Source: Acanthornis magna (Eukaryota; Chordata; Aves; Passeriformes; Acanthizidae). From it: a stretch of DNA of 64,000 nucleotides. Every line of letters begins with the position of its first letter. The first letter of the stretch is position 1. Shown here piece by piece: positions 15,201 through 27,000 of the stretch. The position numbers and the translations under genes are program-made. Under the pieces are notes generated by a model that was not told the origin of the DNA, made no database searches, and was given only the letters and a program-made list of their open reading frames with translations. Location: assembly GCA_036785705.1 (NCBI GenBank), contig JAWUZG010000056.1, positions 13,834,001-13,898,000 of the forward strand, given 5' to 3'.

Positions 15201-16322
15201 TGAGTAATGTGTATTTACTGAGTGGTGATCTGCCAGCACATCTTGGCTACCTGTGCTGGCTGGTTCCAGCCACAGAAAAGAGCTCGGGGTTACATTGCGT
15301 TGGATCCATTTAGAAACAAAGCAAAGGGAGATTCTTTCCCATCTCCCTAAACAAATTCTTTAATGAGCAATATACCCAAAATAGGCTGAGCAGAAAGGTA
15401 ACTATTTTGGTCAAACGGGGTAATCCCCACCCAGAAGCCAAGTCATTCTCAGGGAGCTGGGGTTGCTGGAGAGAATGGATTTTGAAAGGTGAGCTCAGAG
15501 ATATGGCTGGGGGGAGGTTCCAGTATAATTTTTCAGGGGAAATTTGAACATTTCTGCAAAGTCAGGTGTCCTGTGTCCCCACGCAGTGATAGCTGCTCCT
15601 CACACAGAAATGTCAAATATTCCCTGTGTGCTCAAAGAGTTTCTATTAAGGCATGATTGCCTAGACCCCAGAAATTCCAACTGAGTCAAAACAATGCGAA
15701 AGCATAGCAAATCTTTTGCTCAAACTAAGGCTTATATTTTTAATTGTTTTGAGGCAAATAATGTGGCTGTGTTTGGAAGAGTAAGAGCAGGACAAGTCCA
15801 CAGAAAATTCATCTGCTGTTCCCAACCCTATGCCCAGTTTTTCTGCTATAAATATTGAGAAGAAGGCTGATGGTATGAAAATCTTGTGATATTCCTCCTG
15901 AGAATCTTTTGTCCCAGAGTCCAAAATATGAAATTTAAATTTGCCCTGTGTGCAGCTCTTGTACATGCGCATAAACTCTGGACAGAAATGTCAGGATTAT
16001 GGCCAAGAGTGATTGAATAATTAGTTACAGAATTTTTTCAGAAACACTCTGGAAGAATCCTCCCAAAATTTCTGGGGTTTATGTCAAAATGTAGGTCATG
16101 GGGAAATGTAAAATTTGGTTTGTAGATGCAGCGGGCAGTTTAGTTCTCAGTCTACCTGTGTGCTTTAGCAGATGGTTGTGGTTGCTGCTTATCTCCCCAC
16201 CCTTTGGAGCAGATTGTTAAAGCCTAATATTTGCAGTGATGGCTGCGGATTCCCCTGGCAGAATCAGAGGTGTGTGGGCATAAAAATGCTGATTGATTTA
16301 TGTGAATTTTTGTTACTTATCA

Positions 16323-16346
16323 GAAGTCCCTATTGAAAGGGACTTC
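16323..16346. repeat. Short inverted repeat
   Basis: GAAGTCCCT (16323-16331) and AGGGACTTC (16338-16346) form a perfect 9-bp stem with a 6-nt loop, which could lengthen slightly through a one-base bulge. No associated gene or element. Confidence 0.7.
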
Positions 16347-18593
16347 CTGTTCAGGCCTTGTGTTCCTGTTTATTGATCTGATATGAAGCTTCTACTGATA
16401 TGAACTTTTATTTTTCCTGTGGTGGAGCTTCACTTAACTTTGGTAAGTCTTTTCATGGAGCATTTACCTAAGCCTACAAACACACAGGAGCTGCACTTGT
16501 TATCCTATAGAAAGTTTGTGAAATGTCAGGGCCCAAAGGAGTGGGGCCAGCTAAGAAAATCCAGTTCACCATGAAACAATAATTGGCTTTGCAATAATTG
16601 CAGAAAGAAAGATGGAGGAAAAAGGGATACCAAATTGGTCTGCTAAAAGGAATTGCATCAGAACAAGCGTGGATAAGTGATGTAATTCAGAAATCCTTTG
16701 GGTTTATTTAACTGCTTCTGCAGAGCTTGTCTGAACACAAACTTCAAAGAGGATTAGACGGTGAGCCTGGCAGGATCTAAACTTACAGGTATTTCTTGAG
16801 ATCCATGTTTTGTTCCATACTCTGCTACTGGCCTGGAAGGAAGAAGAAATTTGGAGAGGATATTTCATCTGTCTTTAATTTCCTGTAAAATCAAAGTAGT
16901 GATACCAGCTACCATGAAAACATGTGGAGATAAGATGAAGGAAAGTTATTAATTATACTAGAAAAATCACTTCCATGATTGTCTGCGGCAAGTTTCCCAA
17001 ATTAAGCTCTTGAACTAACTTCTTTTGGTAAACAAAATTCCCCTGTTTATGCCTCCTTCCCGCTCATGTCCGGAATACAGGAGGGATCTCAACTTTCTGT
17101 TGCTTCCACATAATTGGATTAGTCAACTACCTCCAGAGGTATGTGCCTCAGGTCCAGTTCTTGCTGACAGCCAAACCAATGGGCCATTACATGAGGTAGA
17201 TGGAATCCAGCATCAAAGAAAAGAGCAATTTGGGCTGGAGAGATGCCAGGACCTTTTTGTGCTTAACCAAATACCTGCATGCACAAAGATTTTTTTTCTC
17301 ATTGCTGCTGTGCTTCCTAATTTCGTGTTGGAAAGGATTAAAGCCTCTGCTCGTGAGCAGGGTTGTGCTACCCTTATCTCCAGTGCCCAAATAAAAATGG
17401 TGTGGGGTTGTTTGCGATGTGGGAGATCACTTCTCACTTTCCAAAGCTGGTGGCTCTGGGGAGTGACAGCGAGTGCTGCAAACAACTGCCCCCACATGGG
17501 ATTTTTAGCAGAGCTTCAATGCAATCATCTCTTCATGTCACAGAACAAAGAAAATTAAAACTTATCGTGGTTAGAACGTGGCACGGGGCGGTACAAGGAG
17601 AGGGGAGCACAGGGTTCCTGCTGAGTTCTTCTAATGAAGGTGTTGCTGCAGAATAGCTTCCAAAACATCTGTGAAGGGCCCTGGAGATCCTGCCAAAGAT
17701 GTGGCACTGCAATAGTTTGTGTTCCCTGGTACAGACCTCAGCAGTGTGCCCTGTGCCCTTGGCTGTGGCAGCCCAGAGAAAATGGACAGTCCCTGTGAAG
17801 TGCCATCCACCTGCAGCTTGAGACCAATTCCTAAACAGACACTGGGAAAGCCAGAACTGTGTTCAAAGTCTCTTAAAGAGCAGGAAAAAAAAAATCAGAT
17901 AAATATCCAGTCCAGCATGTGTGAGAAATTAATTCCCTAGACCTCTATGGAGCTGAGTGCAGCTGTTTTGCAAATTGACCCCTTTGGTTCCTACATTGGG
18001 CCAGATAGCTCAAGAGAATTGTGTTTACTGTATAATTTCTGTCCTGCTATCAGTATCCTTCTGGGAAAATGATCTTTGTGTTCCTTTTCTGCTGAGGAGT
18101 TTGGAAGCAGTAGCAGAAGAATCATAACTGGGCTTTGCTTCTTTTCAGAATTACTGTGGGGCCAAGACAATGCACAGCTAAGGTAACCTGGAAAGATCTG
18201 CTAATCAAATTGTTGGCCAGCCTGCTTGACAGCCCATCCCCTGCTCTGGGCCTTAGTTTTCATGTTGAAACATGGGAGATGATGCTGATCTTTGAATTAC
18301 TCGGGCTGGAAGAGGAAAGAAATTGAACATTGGTTATGTGGGGCCCTTCCCTCCTTATTACTAATACATGGAATGGAGAGCTTTGTTGCAGTAGTGGGCT
18401 AACATGAACAGCACTGAAATCATAGGAGTTTGCAAAAAAGCTCAGGACTGCTTTTAGAGTTGGAGCCTTTCACAGAGTATCTGCTACGGCTGTGAGAGAC
18501 CTGAATTAACCTATTGAGAGCCAAGGTGTTTGGGCTGGGGCACTCTTTATAGCCCACAATATATTTGCAGCTACTTCCCCACCAAGTCAAGTC

Positions 18594-18602
18594 TTTTTTT
18601 TT

Positions 18603-18645
<43 letters not shown>

Positions 18646-18682
18646 ATTTTTCGTTGTTTTGTTTTTGTTTGGTTTTGTTTCT
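18594..18682. repeat. Long T-tract with T/G-rich extension
   Basis: A run of about 45 T with one C (18594-18639) is followed by a T-rich stretch with GTTTT units to about 18682. It could be the A-tail of a minus-strand retroposed sequence, but no recognisable element body follows on the right. A simple repeat is the safer call. Confidence 0.9.
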
Positions 18683-18940
18683 CTAATCAGTCCCTGGCTG
18701 CTTCCACTCCTCCCACTTTTCCTGTGCCGAGATTCAGCTTTTTCACAAGCCTTGGGGCAACTTGCCTGTACAGATCAGGCAGGTGCAAAGACTCCTCTTG
18801 AAACTCTCGTCCTGGGGGTCTGCATCTGTTAAAACCTGGCTCTATAAAACCAGCATCTGGGTATGGTTGTTCCCAGCACAGGATAATGTATGAAGTCAGG
18901 AATTCCAGTGTTGGTCCTGGGCGTGGATTTGCCACTCTGA

Positions 18941-18975
18941 CTTTTTTTTTCTTTCTTTCTTTTTTTTTTTTTTCC
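18941..18975. repeat. T-rich tract with CTTT units
   Basis: This is a pyrimidine run of T blocks with CTTT repeats, about 260 bp to the right of the longer T-tract at 18.6 kb. No associated element is recognised. Confidence 0.9.
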
Positions 18976-19738
18976 CAAGGAGAAGATATTCTTGCTTTAT
19001 TTCCAGAGGCGAGCCTTTCCAAAGTTGTGAACACAAGAGCTTGCCAAATATTAGCTTTCAAGGTTTTAAGTTGCACAGTGTTTACTTGAGTTACCTCTTC
19101 TTGAGGTCTATATAAAGAGCCATGTTTGCTCAGGCACACTCCTAAAAGCCCCAAGACATGGCTCTGGAAGGAGGTATGCAGCAGCAAATGTAAATATTGC
19201 TGTTCTTAAAACTGGAAGCCCTCTGAGTAATCTATAGAAGGAAATAGGAACGTGAGGAAAAGACCTTAGATTTGGAGGAAGTTTTATCTGATTTGGAGGT
19301 GAAGATTATAGAGCAGTACCTGGAATGGATAAAATCCAGAAATTCAGGGATATTGTAAATACAGCTTCTCTTGGCCAAGGCTTAGCCCTGCAATCACAGC
19401 TGCTCTCTTCTGTTCCCCAATGTTTCCCTTGCTGTCACCAAGGCAGCATTTTCCCATACCCCAGCCTTGTTGGGAACAGTTTTTAGGGATTTTGCTGGCC
19501 AAACTAGGCTGGCCTCTTGCTGTGGGACGACAGCTAGAAACAAAATATTTGTTGTACTTAGCCAAGTCATTCCCTCCCACCTTTTGTCAGTATCTGGTGT
19601 CATTTTCCTGAGAAGGCTGTGGAAATGTGAACTGAGTTTCAGGTGCTCTGTGATATGATAAACAGGAGAGGAATTTTCATGAAGCAGTGCCTAGATACAG
19701 TGCAAATAGAGAAAAAACAACTGAATTGAAATTCAACC

Positions 19739-19870
19739 ACAATATTTACCAGTAATTTGGTCTCAGCATACCTACCTGTATCTGCAGGTATGCTGAGACT
19801 GAATTCACATCTTGTTTCCTGCAGCTGAGAAAAGCAAGCAGTGCTGGCTTGACTGAGGACAATATTTACC
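19739..19870. repeat. Hairpin-bearing segment flanked by 12-bp direct repeats
   Basis: The 12-mer ACAATATTTACC occurs at 19739-19750 and again at 19859-19870. Between them lies a perfect 14-bp inverted repeat, GTCTCAGCATACCT (19760-19773) and AGGTATGCTGAGAC (19786-19799), around a 12-nt loop. In RNA, two G-U pairs and four A-U pairs would lengthen the stem to 20 bp. The arrangement resembles a small insertion with a target-site duplication, but it matches no element I know. Confidence 0.7.
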
Positions 19871-19973
19871 CTTGCCATGCCACTTTTTTAATGTATCACT
19901 GAATTTCCCCTTCCTTTCTTCCCTCCCTGTACATAGCTATCATCAGCCTTCCCACAGCAAGGGCAGGAAGTAA

Positions 19974-20012
19974 ATGGATAAATAAATAATGGATAAAAAA
20001 TGGATAAATAAA
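19974..20012. repeat. ATGGATAAATAA-type short tandem repeat
   Basis: Imperfect repeats of a TGGATAAA core with extra AAT units (three copies) make a short A-rich simple repeat. No other content. Confidence 0.8.
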
Positions 20013-20775
20013 AGGAGCTGCAGCAGAAAAACCCCGTGCATGATTTAGCGTGGAATTATCACACTTTCAGTGTATTTATCTAACGCTCCATGAGTGAGGG
20101 ATTGCTGCAGGGCTGGAGGCAGCAGGGGCAGCTGCGATCCTGCAGCATCCTGCGGATGGATTTATGGTTTCCCGGTGCCATCTGCTGGCACAGAGCTCGC
20201 TGGTACAGCACAGAGCCCTCCAGCTCCTCTCTCAGCTCTTTGCAGATGGTGTAAGCCCAACCCAGCCTTTCTGGGTGATTTCTTGGGCTTTGCAAAGGGA
20301 GTGCTCCCTGCAGCCAACATCTGCAAAACTGCTTTGCTCATGGTCCCTGCTGGAGTTTTCTCCAGCCTGGGAGCCCCCTGGGCTTTTCCCCACCTCCCTT
20401 TCTCCCCAGATCCAAGGGGAACTGCAGATGGAGCTCTTTTTGTTACCTAACAGGCTAAACTTTTTAATTCGTGTGGTTTTGAGGCAGGGGGAGCAATACC
20501 GGTAATGCTGCTGAGGTAGGGTTGTAAAGATGCTGGAGAGCTTCGGGAGCAATGGAAGCTTTACTTCTGCATAAATCTCTAAAATGGCCAGAAAAAAGGA
20601 AAAAAAGCTCCACAAAATGAATATCCTTGTGACAGAGGATATAGGGAAGTTTGTACTTTTTCTATATTGTGAAAGGAACCTATGGCAAGCAAAGATGAGC
20701 TGTGATAACAATATTAGTTGGTGATATTCCTTGGCTTTTGCAGTTAGCACTCCAGATGACCTGGTAGAGCTGCTT

Positions 20776-20850
20776 CTATGCTTTAAATTTGCACTTTCTA
20801 TGCTTTAAATTTGCACTTTCTATGTTTTAAATTTGCACTTTAAATTTGCA
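20776..20850. repeat. 22-bp tandem repeat, about 3.4 copies
   Basis: The unit CTATGCTTTAAATTTGCACT plus TT starts at 20776, 20798 and 20820 and ends with a partial copy. The first two copies are identical and the third has one substitution (C to T). Near-identity suggests a recent slippage or unequal-exchange event. No function is apparent. Confidence 0.92.
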
Positions 20851-22913
20851 TTTTTCACTACCTCCATCCCAGCATCTGCTCTGGGACGGTGTGTGCTGCA
20901 AGGGGACCAATCTCTTTATCTTCCTTGCTGCTGGGAAGCACATTTTGGTGTGTGTCAAAGTCTTGAAAAGGCAGGACGTGTATCACAGCCAAGTCATTAA
21001 TTCACTTTTCAATCTTCTGTTTTTTAGAGGTAATATATCATCCTGTGAAAACACCACCTTAAAAAAAAACCAATAAACTGGCTTCATGCACCTTGCTTTG
21101 ACTTCAATCCAGGTCTGCCCTGGGCTTTCCTTATTTTTGTCCATGGGGAAATTGCAGCAGCTAACCACAAAGAAAGTGGAGTTTCTGACGCTTAAATTCT
21201 GCTATGTCAGGAGTGGGAAGTGACAAGACCTAGCTGGGATCTGTGTTAGCATCCTTGCAGATACAGTTCAGAGGTCTGAAATCCAGACGATATGAGGATG
21301 AATGAAGAGGAGAAATTGCTAATCAAATTCTCCAGGGCTGCAATGCAATAAACCAGGGTAACTTGATGGAAAATGTAATCAAGCCATCTAGTCTGTTTTT
21401 CAGCTACATCTAGGTTTCAATTTTTCAGCCCTCATGCCTCCCTCTCACATGGACTTTAAAAGGAAGGAGGATGTCTGAGAGGATCAATGAAGTAATTTAG
21501 TTTTACCAAGTGAATCCAGTAATCCTGCTGGACAGATCTCCCAGAGATTTCTTTCTCTTAATTGAGGAAATATTGTAAAGAAATTCTCCATCTTCAGACC
21601 ATTACTAGTATAGATAATGCCAAAGCAGAAGCATAACCTTGCAGTGGAAATGGATTTTTTTTCCCCCTCATTGGTCAATAAGTGGCTAAATTTAAGGGTT
21701 TTTTTCTCTATCTTGCACGTAAATAAATCTGCTTTTCTGAGTTTCAACACCTGATTTTGTGCTGGGGAAACTGGTACTTGTGTTCACTGTCATGTTTATC
21801 AAAACAAAGCAAATTAATACAAAATATCAGTAAAAAACATTCATAGACAATACATTATAATGGGCTGCACGTATTTTTTTTGAGATGACAGGATGCAAAA
21901 AATACTGCCCTCACATTACTGGATGGGGGTGTCCCTTTGCTTAGAGACTTTTACTGCATGCAGAATTGCAGATATTCTGCCATTCCTGCAGGAATCTCAT
22001 TTTGCCTGAAAATAAGGGACACGAGCCACTCGTGTGGGAAAATCCAGGGGCTGGGATCTGTGATTGCAGCCGTGGAGTTGTCTGAGCTGCAGCAGCTTGC
22101 CTTGGGATCCTTGCTCCCAATGGCCACACTGCGGCAGCAAAATCCAAACAGGATTCCCCATCCTAAAGCAGGGTCAGGAATGAGTCCATGAGAGCTTAGC
22201 CCATGCTGTCAAGTGGGAAACTTGACTGAGATGAATCCTGCTGCGGGGAAAGATGGATGGGATTCACTTCTAGCAGTGCTTGACTCCGTTTGAGCTTTGC
22301 TCCTGGAGGAATTGGACTGGGGTGGGAGGGACACAAACGTTTATAGACACTTCCAGTAAGTTTTGGTTGAGTTGCATGGTTTTTCAAGGAAATGAATAAA
22401 TTTTTTTAGCATCTCTCTGAGGATGAATTAAAGGCATAAGTGGAACTATGTCTGGCTTTGGAGCATATGTGCTTTACTTCAGTCATGTCATATTGTCATC
22501 TACAGCTTCAGGGTCCTGTTAGGTTCTGCAAATTTAATTTAATTCATCCACAGCATGAAACCAATCCTTGAAGCCTGAATAAAAACCAATAGGGAAAGGA
22601 CCCTTCCATTACAGTTAAGTTACAAAAGCATGGAGGCAAAGGAAAACTTCTTTTTTTGTGGCTAAGGATTTCTCTAGAGATAACTAAGAAACCAAATCTT
22701 TTTAAAGAGCCTAATTCCCTTGGGATGAAGTATTCAAGCATTTGAATGCTTCTTTCCTAAAACTATACTGGAAATACCTTGGGAGGTGACTGGAAAGCAA
22801 AGTTTTATCACAGCCCTTCAGAACCATACCAGCCCTGGTTCCAATCCCACTTGCTGCCCCACGGCCTGAGCCATAACCAATAAACACAGACAAGGCTGAA
22901 AGGCAGCTAATAA

Positions 22914-23026
22914 TTTATTATAAAATAATAAAAAACCAAAACGGTGTAGCTCAAAATGGATTTTTGCCTCCTGGTACATAAATCTTCATAGTTTCTCTGC
23001 ATGTCTAGAAGAACAGGAATTTCTTT
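22914..23026. repeat. Diverged direct duplicate, copy 1
   Basis: This copy pairs with 23962-24064. Shared pieces include TTTATTATAAAA, CAAAATGGAT, a CATAAATCT block, AGTTTCTCTGCATGTCTAGA versus GGTTTCTCTCCTTGTCTAGA, and ACAGGAATTTCTTT. The two copies lie about 1 kb apart in the same orientation, with a CR1 remnant between them. They are either a local duplication or two copies of an unrecognised dispersed repeat. Confidence 0.8.
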
Positions 23027-23599
23027 GCAACTAGAAAAACGATGTTAGCTGTGTCTGTAGCATGCCCGGCTCAGCAGAACGGAAATGCTTGTTCATTATT
23101 TGCAGCCATAATTAGTATAGGACACCAGTTAAATGAGAAGCTGTTTGCTAAGCAATCACCAAGTGAGATATGAGGCTCTGGGAGCAGCACGGGAGAGCAC
23201 TTGCTCGAAGGAATGTGGTCATACAGGAAAGCAGGGCAAAGCACCACCGGGGGTGTGAACTCTGAAGAAATTTTTTTTTTGCCTTCCTCGTAAATGGATT
23301 AGAGACAATCTGAATATCTTCCTCAATTAACACCATTTCCTACAGATGGAGTGATTAACTAGTTTAAATAGGAAATAATCTAGTGTAATTTATTTAAATG
23401 ACTCATCAGATAGAGTTAGGCTGATTCAACCCTCTGGTTTGTGCCTGTCCTGTAGGAAGGGGTGTCTCAAGGTGCAGTCAACACAGATGTGCTGTACCCC
23501 CCAGGCTGTACTTTTGGCTGTACCTGCTGCAAATCACCAGGGGCCTGTTCAATACTTTTGTGCTCTTGTCTTTTCAAGTTTGCCAGAAATGGGGCACAG

Positions 23600-23880
23600 G
23601 TCTGTCAGAGCGATGTGCGTGCCAAGGAATTTTATGGAGAGGTCATCTCGAGTGGGATTGCAGGACAACCAGGGCATCAGGCCCAGCCAGCACAGCATGG
23701 GAAGGGCAGGTCCTGCTTGACCAGCCTGACCTCCTCCTGTGCCCAGCTGACCATGAGGGAAAGGGATGCTGTCTGCCCAGACTGCAGTAAAGCCTTCAAC
23801 ACCGTGGGTTAGTGGTTGGAATAAATGATCTTAGAGGTCTTTTCCACCCTTAACAATTCCGTGGTTCTACGGATGAGATG
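23600..23880 (+). mobile_element. CR1 LINE remnant, reverse-transcriptase piece joined to the 3' end
   Basis: One frame reads AQPAQHGKGRSCLTSLTSS and, after a gap, VCPDCSKAFNTV. These match the CR1 reverse-transcriptase region around catalytic motif A (family pattern DFSKAFDTV). Here the first catalytic aspartate of the motif is retained, but neighbouring positions have changed. Directly after motif A, at about 23805, the sequence jumps to the element's 3' end (GATCTTAGAGGTCTTTTCCA then AACAATTCCGTGGTTCTACG). The rest of the RT and the C-terminal region are therefore deleted. It is an inactive fossil. The left boundary is uncertain. Confidence 0.8.
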
Positions 23881-23961
23881 TAGATAAATTATCTTGCAGC
23901 TTACAGCAGCTGGATGCAATAAAGAGCCTATTGCAATTTTAAACTTTTCTTTTGCTCACTG

Positions 23962-24064
23962 TTTATTATAAAAGAAAAATAGTGCCAACCAAAATGGATC
24001 TTTATGCTCTGGTTCATAAATCTCTATGGTTTCTCTCCTTGTCTAGAAAAACAGGAATTTCTTT
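23962..24064. repeat. Diverged direct duplicate, copy 2
   Basis: This is the partner of 22914-23026, with several mismatches and small gaps. Similarity may continue weakly to the right (ATGCTTATT here against ATGCTTGTTCATT near 23086) after a gap of some 40 bp in this copy. No coding content. Confidence 0.8.
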
Positions 24065-27000
24065 CAGGTGCTATAGATCAAAATTAATGCTTATTTGTTT
24101 TCAAGGCTGAACATAAGACTTGGAACACTGACACACAGACTCTGCAGACTCTTTATGATTTTCTGCTGTACTTAGCTAATGAAGTGTTCCAGGACAAAAT
24201 CTGTAGTCATTTCACAGCAAACAGCTCTTGGAGGGCTAGTCTGACCATGAGGATCACCCTGGAAGATTGGTATATTCTCCTGGAGATAGGAATGAGAGCT
24301 AATCCTTACAGCCCCATTCCTAGGCAAGCCTGATGAATCCCCTGGCCACCCTCTTGCTGTTCTTGGGAAGGCACAAACACTCTGGACCTTGCCTGCTGCA
24401 TTTTCATGCCATCTCACCGTTTTTCTCCCTCTTCTGTGATAAATCTTTTATTTCTCTCCCTCAGCTGGTGTCAGATTTTCAGCCCCTCAACTCTGGAGCA
24501 GAAAGGGGTTGGGTGAGCTGTCCCTGCACCTCCCTTTCTGCAGGGCCCGGTTGGGTCAGCTCAGTCTGGCTGTGGTTGGGCTTTTCCCCCGACTGTGCCT
24601 GGATCCTGTTCTTTGGAGTCATTCCTGCTTGCACACGTTCTCTGAACTTTTTCTGGCTGTTTGCATAACCAGGAGCGTATTTCCTGGCTGGCGTGTGGCC
24701 CTGGGATCTGTTTGTGAGCAGCAATCCTGGATGGAGGCGAGCTGGTCCTTGTACTTCACATGCTCTGCAGGGTTAAACGCAGGGGTTCAACTCCTTGTCT
24801 CACTTAAAGTCACCTTGTGACTTAATTTCTGGCCTCTCCCCCACCCCAAATATCACTGTGCTCAGAGCTTATGCAAAGATAATGTTCCCAGATGGGATCC
24901 TGATGATGATCTGAGGGAAAGTGCCTGGTACCACATTGCCTAGTTCAGTTCCTCTCAGAAGTTTCTAAACATTATTCACCTTCTCACCAAGAAAGTGTAA
25001 ACTGAGTCTGTCTTGAAAGCCAAGTTTTCAGGATATGGAATCATTTTTGGAGTCTGAACAGTAATAATGCCTCAAATGCAGTCTGAGCTCAAGCTTTTGA
25101 TATTTCTGTATATCCATTTGTTATCCATCTGATTTGCAGATTCAGTGTGGATTTCTTGCAGGCTACAATTCTTCCTCCAAGCCTATTGAGGGTCACTTGA
25201 TCATCCTTAGTGTCTCAAGCAAGTCAAAAGACTATTTCTTCGCTTTTCCCTCTTGTGTTTGCCGTTTCTATTGCTGACATTTAATGGTCATTTGGCACCA
25301 GGGCTGCACAACTTCACTTTCCTCACCCACTGTACCTTTTGTCTCTTCTATCATCAGACCTCCTCTCTCTGGTGTTTGGACTTTCCAGCTCATCTGAGGG
25401 TAAAACCTGCAGCTAACAAACCTTTTAAACCTTATTTAATTCAGGTACAAAGCAATTCCTATGCAAGACGAAGAAGTGAAGAATCTGAGCTTTCTTTTCT
25501 ATAAGAGCAGCTATTTCTTTTCTGTAGAGTTCAGATGCTCTGACCATTTCAAAATGGAAATATTGTTAATAGTGAAAATGTGTATTTGACACATCCACTT
25601 ATACATGCAACAGAACCCAAGGCCTCCTATAACCAGAAGGAAATAATATCTATAACAAGGCTATGATGCGGTTTCTCCCTGTCAGAGAGAGGCAAAGGAA
25701 GAGAGGGAAAATATTCATTTCAGGGGGAGAAGAAGGAGAGACTTCCATCAAGTCTGTCTTGTGTTGTCAACACTGGAGAGAAATATTTCATGCTTTTTTA
25801 TAACTTTGCTAAATCATATGGGAACATCAGGCTCTGAATAAAGAAGAGCATGGAGGAAAAGAATGACTCAAAAGTTGATCTGCCTTACTGAAAGCACAGC
25901 TAAACGCTAGGCACGCACTTTTCCTGAAACTGTTTTCCCTGCTCTTAAGATTTATCCTTGAAGTCTCTGACTTGCTACAGCTATTGGAGGAAATGAATGT
26001 TGGAGTCTGTACAGGATGTTTGTAATTCTTCTAGTGGTATAAAAATAACTTTCCCAGTTTTGATTGAGTCCTCATAAAGATCATTTTTGGTTTATGTAAT
26101 AAAATTGGCAAATTCCTAAAGATATTTTCTATTTAACTCCAGTCTTAGAAACAAGATTGTCAATGTACATCATTGCTGTATCAGCTGTTAAGAGTGATAG
26201 ACGTGTAAAGAAGCAGCATTTTCCTTCATTCTTTGTGCTGTAATTTTGAAAATCAGTGTAGTAATCTTCACTTTTAGATTATAATTCATTCTTTGTTCTT
26301 GGGTTTTCCTTTTTTTTTTCCTTTTTGAGGTTCAGACTCTTAAAGGAAGTTTATTTCTTTCTGAAAATGTGACATTTTGATCCTTTAAATAAAATAGTCC
26401 TAGATTTCATTTTTCTGTAAAAATTGTAGAACTAAAATTCGATACCCATGTCAATTTTCAGTATTTCGTCTAAAAGCACAAAACGTGGTGGTGGCCCAAC
26501 AGTTGCTCTTTGGATAGGCCACAAATTAGAATCAGTCTGTAAGATTTCAGGTTTATGCTGTATCAGACTTTCTCAGCATTCCCACTCCTTCTGACAAAGG
26601 TTTAAAGGTATGTAAAATACAGCACTGTGAAATATTCATAAAGGCATATGAAGCAATAGCCCACACTCATGTTTGCTTCCCATGCACCGAGAACCAAAAA
26701 GGGGAAATGTTTTCATCTTGCACCATTTTTAGGCAGAAAAATTCAACCCAAATATTAACAAACAATTTTTAGAAATGAAATTCTCTCCAGGTGGGAAGTG
26801 ATTTGCTTTGTAAGAATCCACACCTGACCTAGTTAATCTGCTCTGTCTTTGGGAACCAGGGCAAGACCAATAATTTTATTGAGGAGGAGTCATCTGAAGA
26901 AACCATAATGGTGTGACCAGTGAGGTCCTCTCCACAGTGCTGAGACATTGGACAACATTCCTGCTCCCAGGTGACATCTCAGTGCTGGAAGCCCCACTGG

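Larger units (their letters stand above)
1..18593. other. 5' flanking DNA without a supported gene
   Basis: This stretch holds no gene, tRNA, rRNA or long transposon that I can recognise. It is A+T-rich apart from moderately G+C-rich patches near 8.7-9.1, 10.1-11.3 and 11.8-12.3 kb. The longest open frames (194 codons at 5264-5848, 177 at 17025-17558, 159 on the minus strand at 8694-9173) lack recognisable domains and convincing splice sites. Small items are the GAT microsatellite at 6.2 kb, repeated TTTTGTACACAT motifs near 3770-3795 and a 9-bp inverted repeat at 16.3 kb. Long non-coding RNA exons or enhancers could be present but cannot be called by eye. Confidence 0.6.
18683..22913. other. 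5' flanking DNA with small repeats, no supported gene
   Basis: Apart from the T/C tract at 18.9 kb, the hairpin segment at 19.7 kb, the simple repeat at 20.0 kb and the 22-bp tandem repeat at 20.8 kb, I see nothing. The 172-codon minus-strand frame at 20232-20750 overlaps other frames and has no recognised motif. Confidence 0.6.

Noticed and set aside
17025..17558. 177-codon + strand frame in the 5' flank
   Set aside because: Other frames overlap it on both strands, there is no recognised domain, and there are no convincing splice sites.
18830..18860. TATA-like CTCTATAAAACC between the two T-tracts
   Set aside because: No transcript, open frame or other promoter evidence nearby. Such words are common in A+T-rich DNA.
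20232..20750. 172-codon minus-strand frame
   Set aside because: No motif or homologue recognised. Opposite-strand frames of similar length overlap it.
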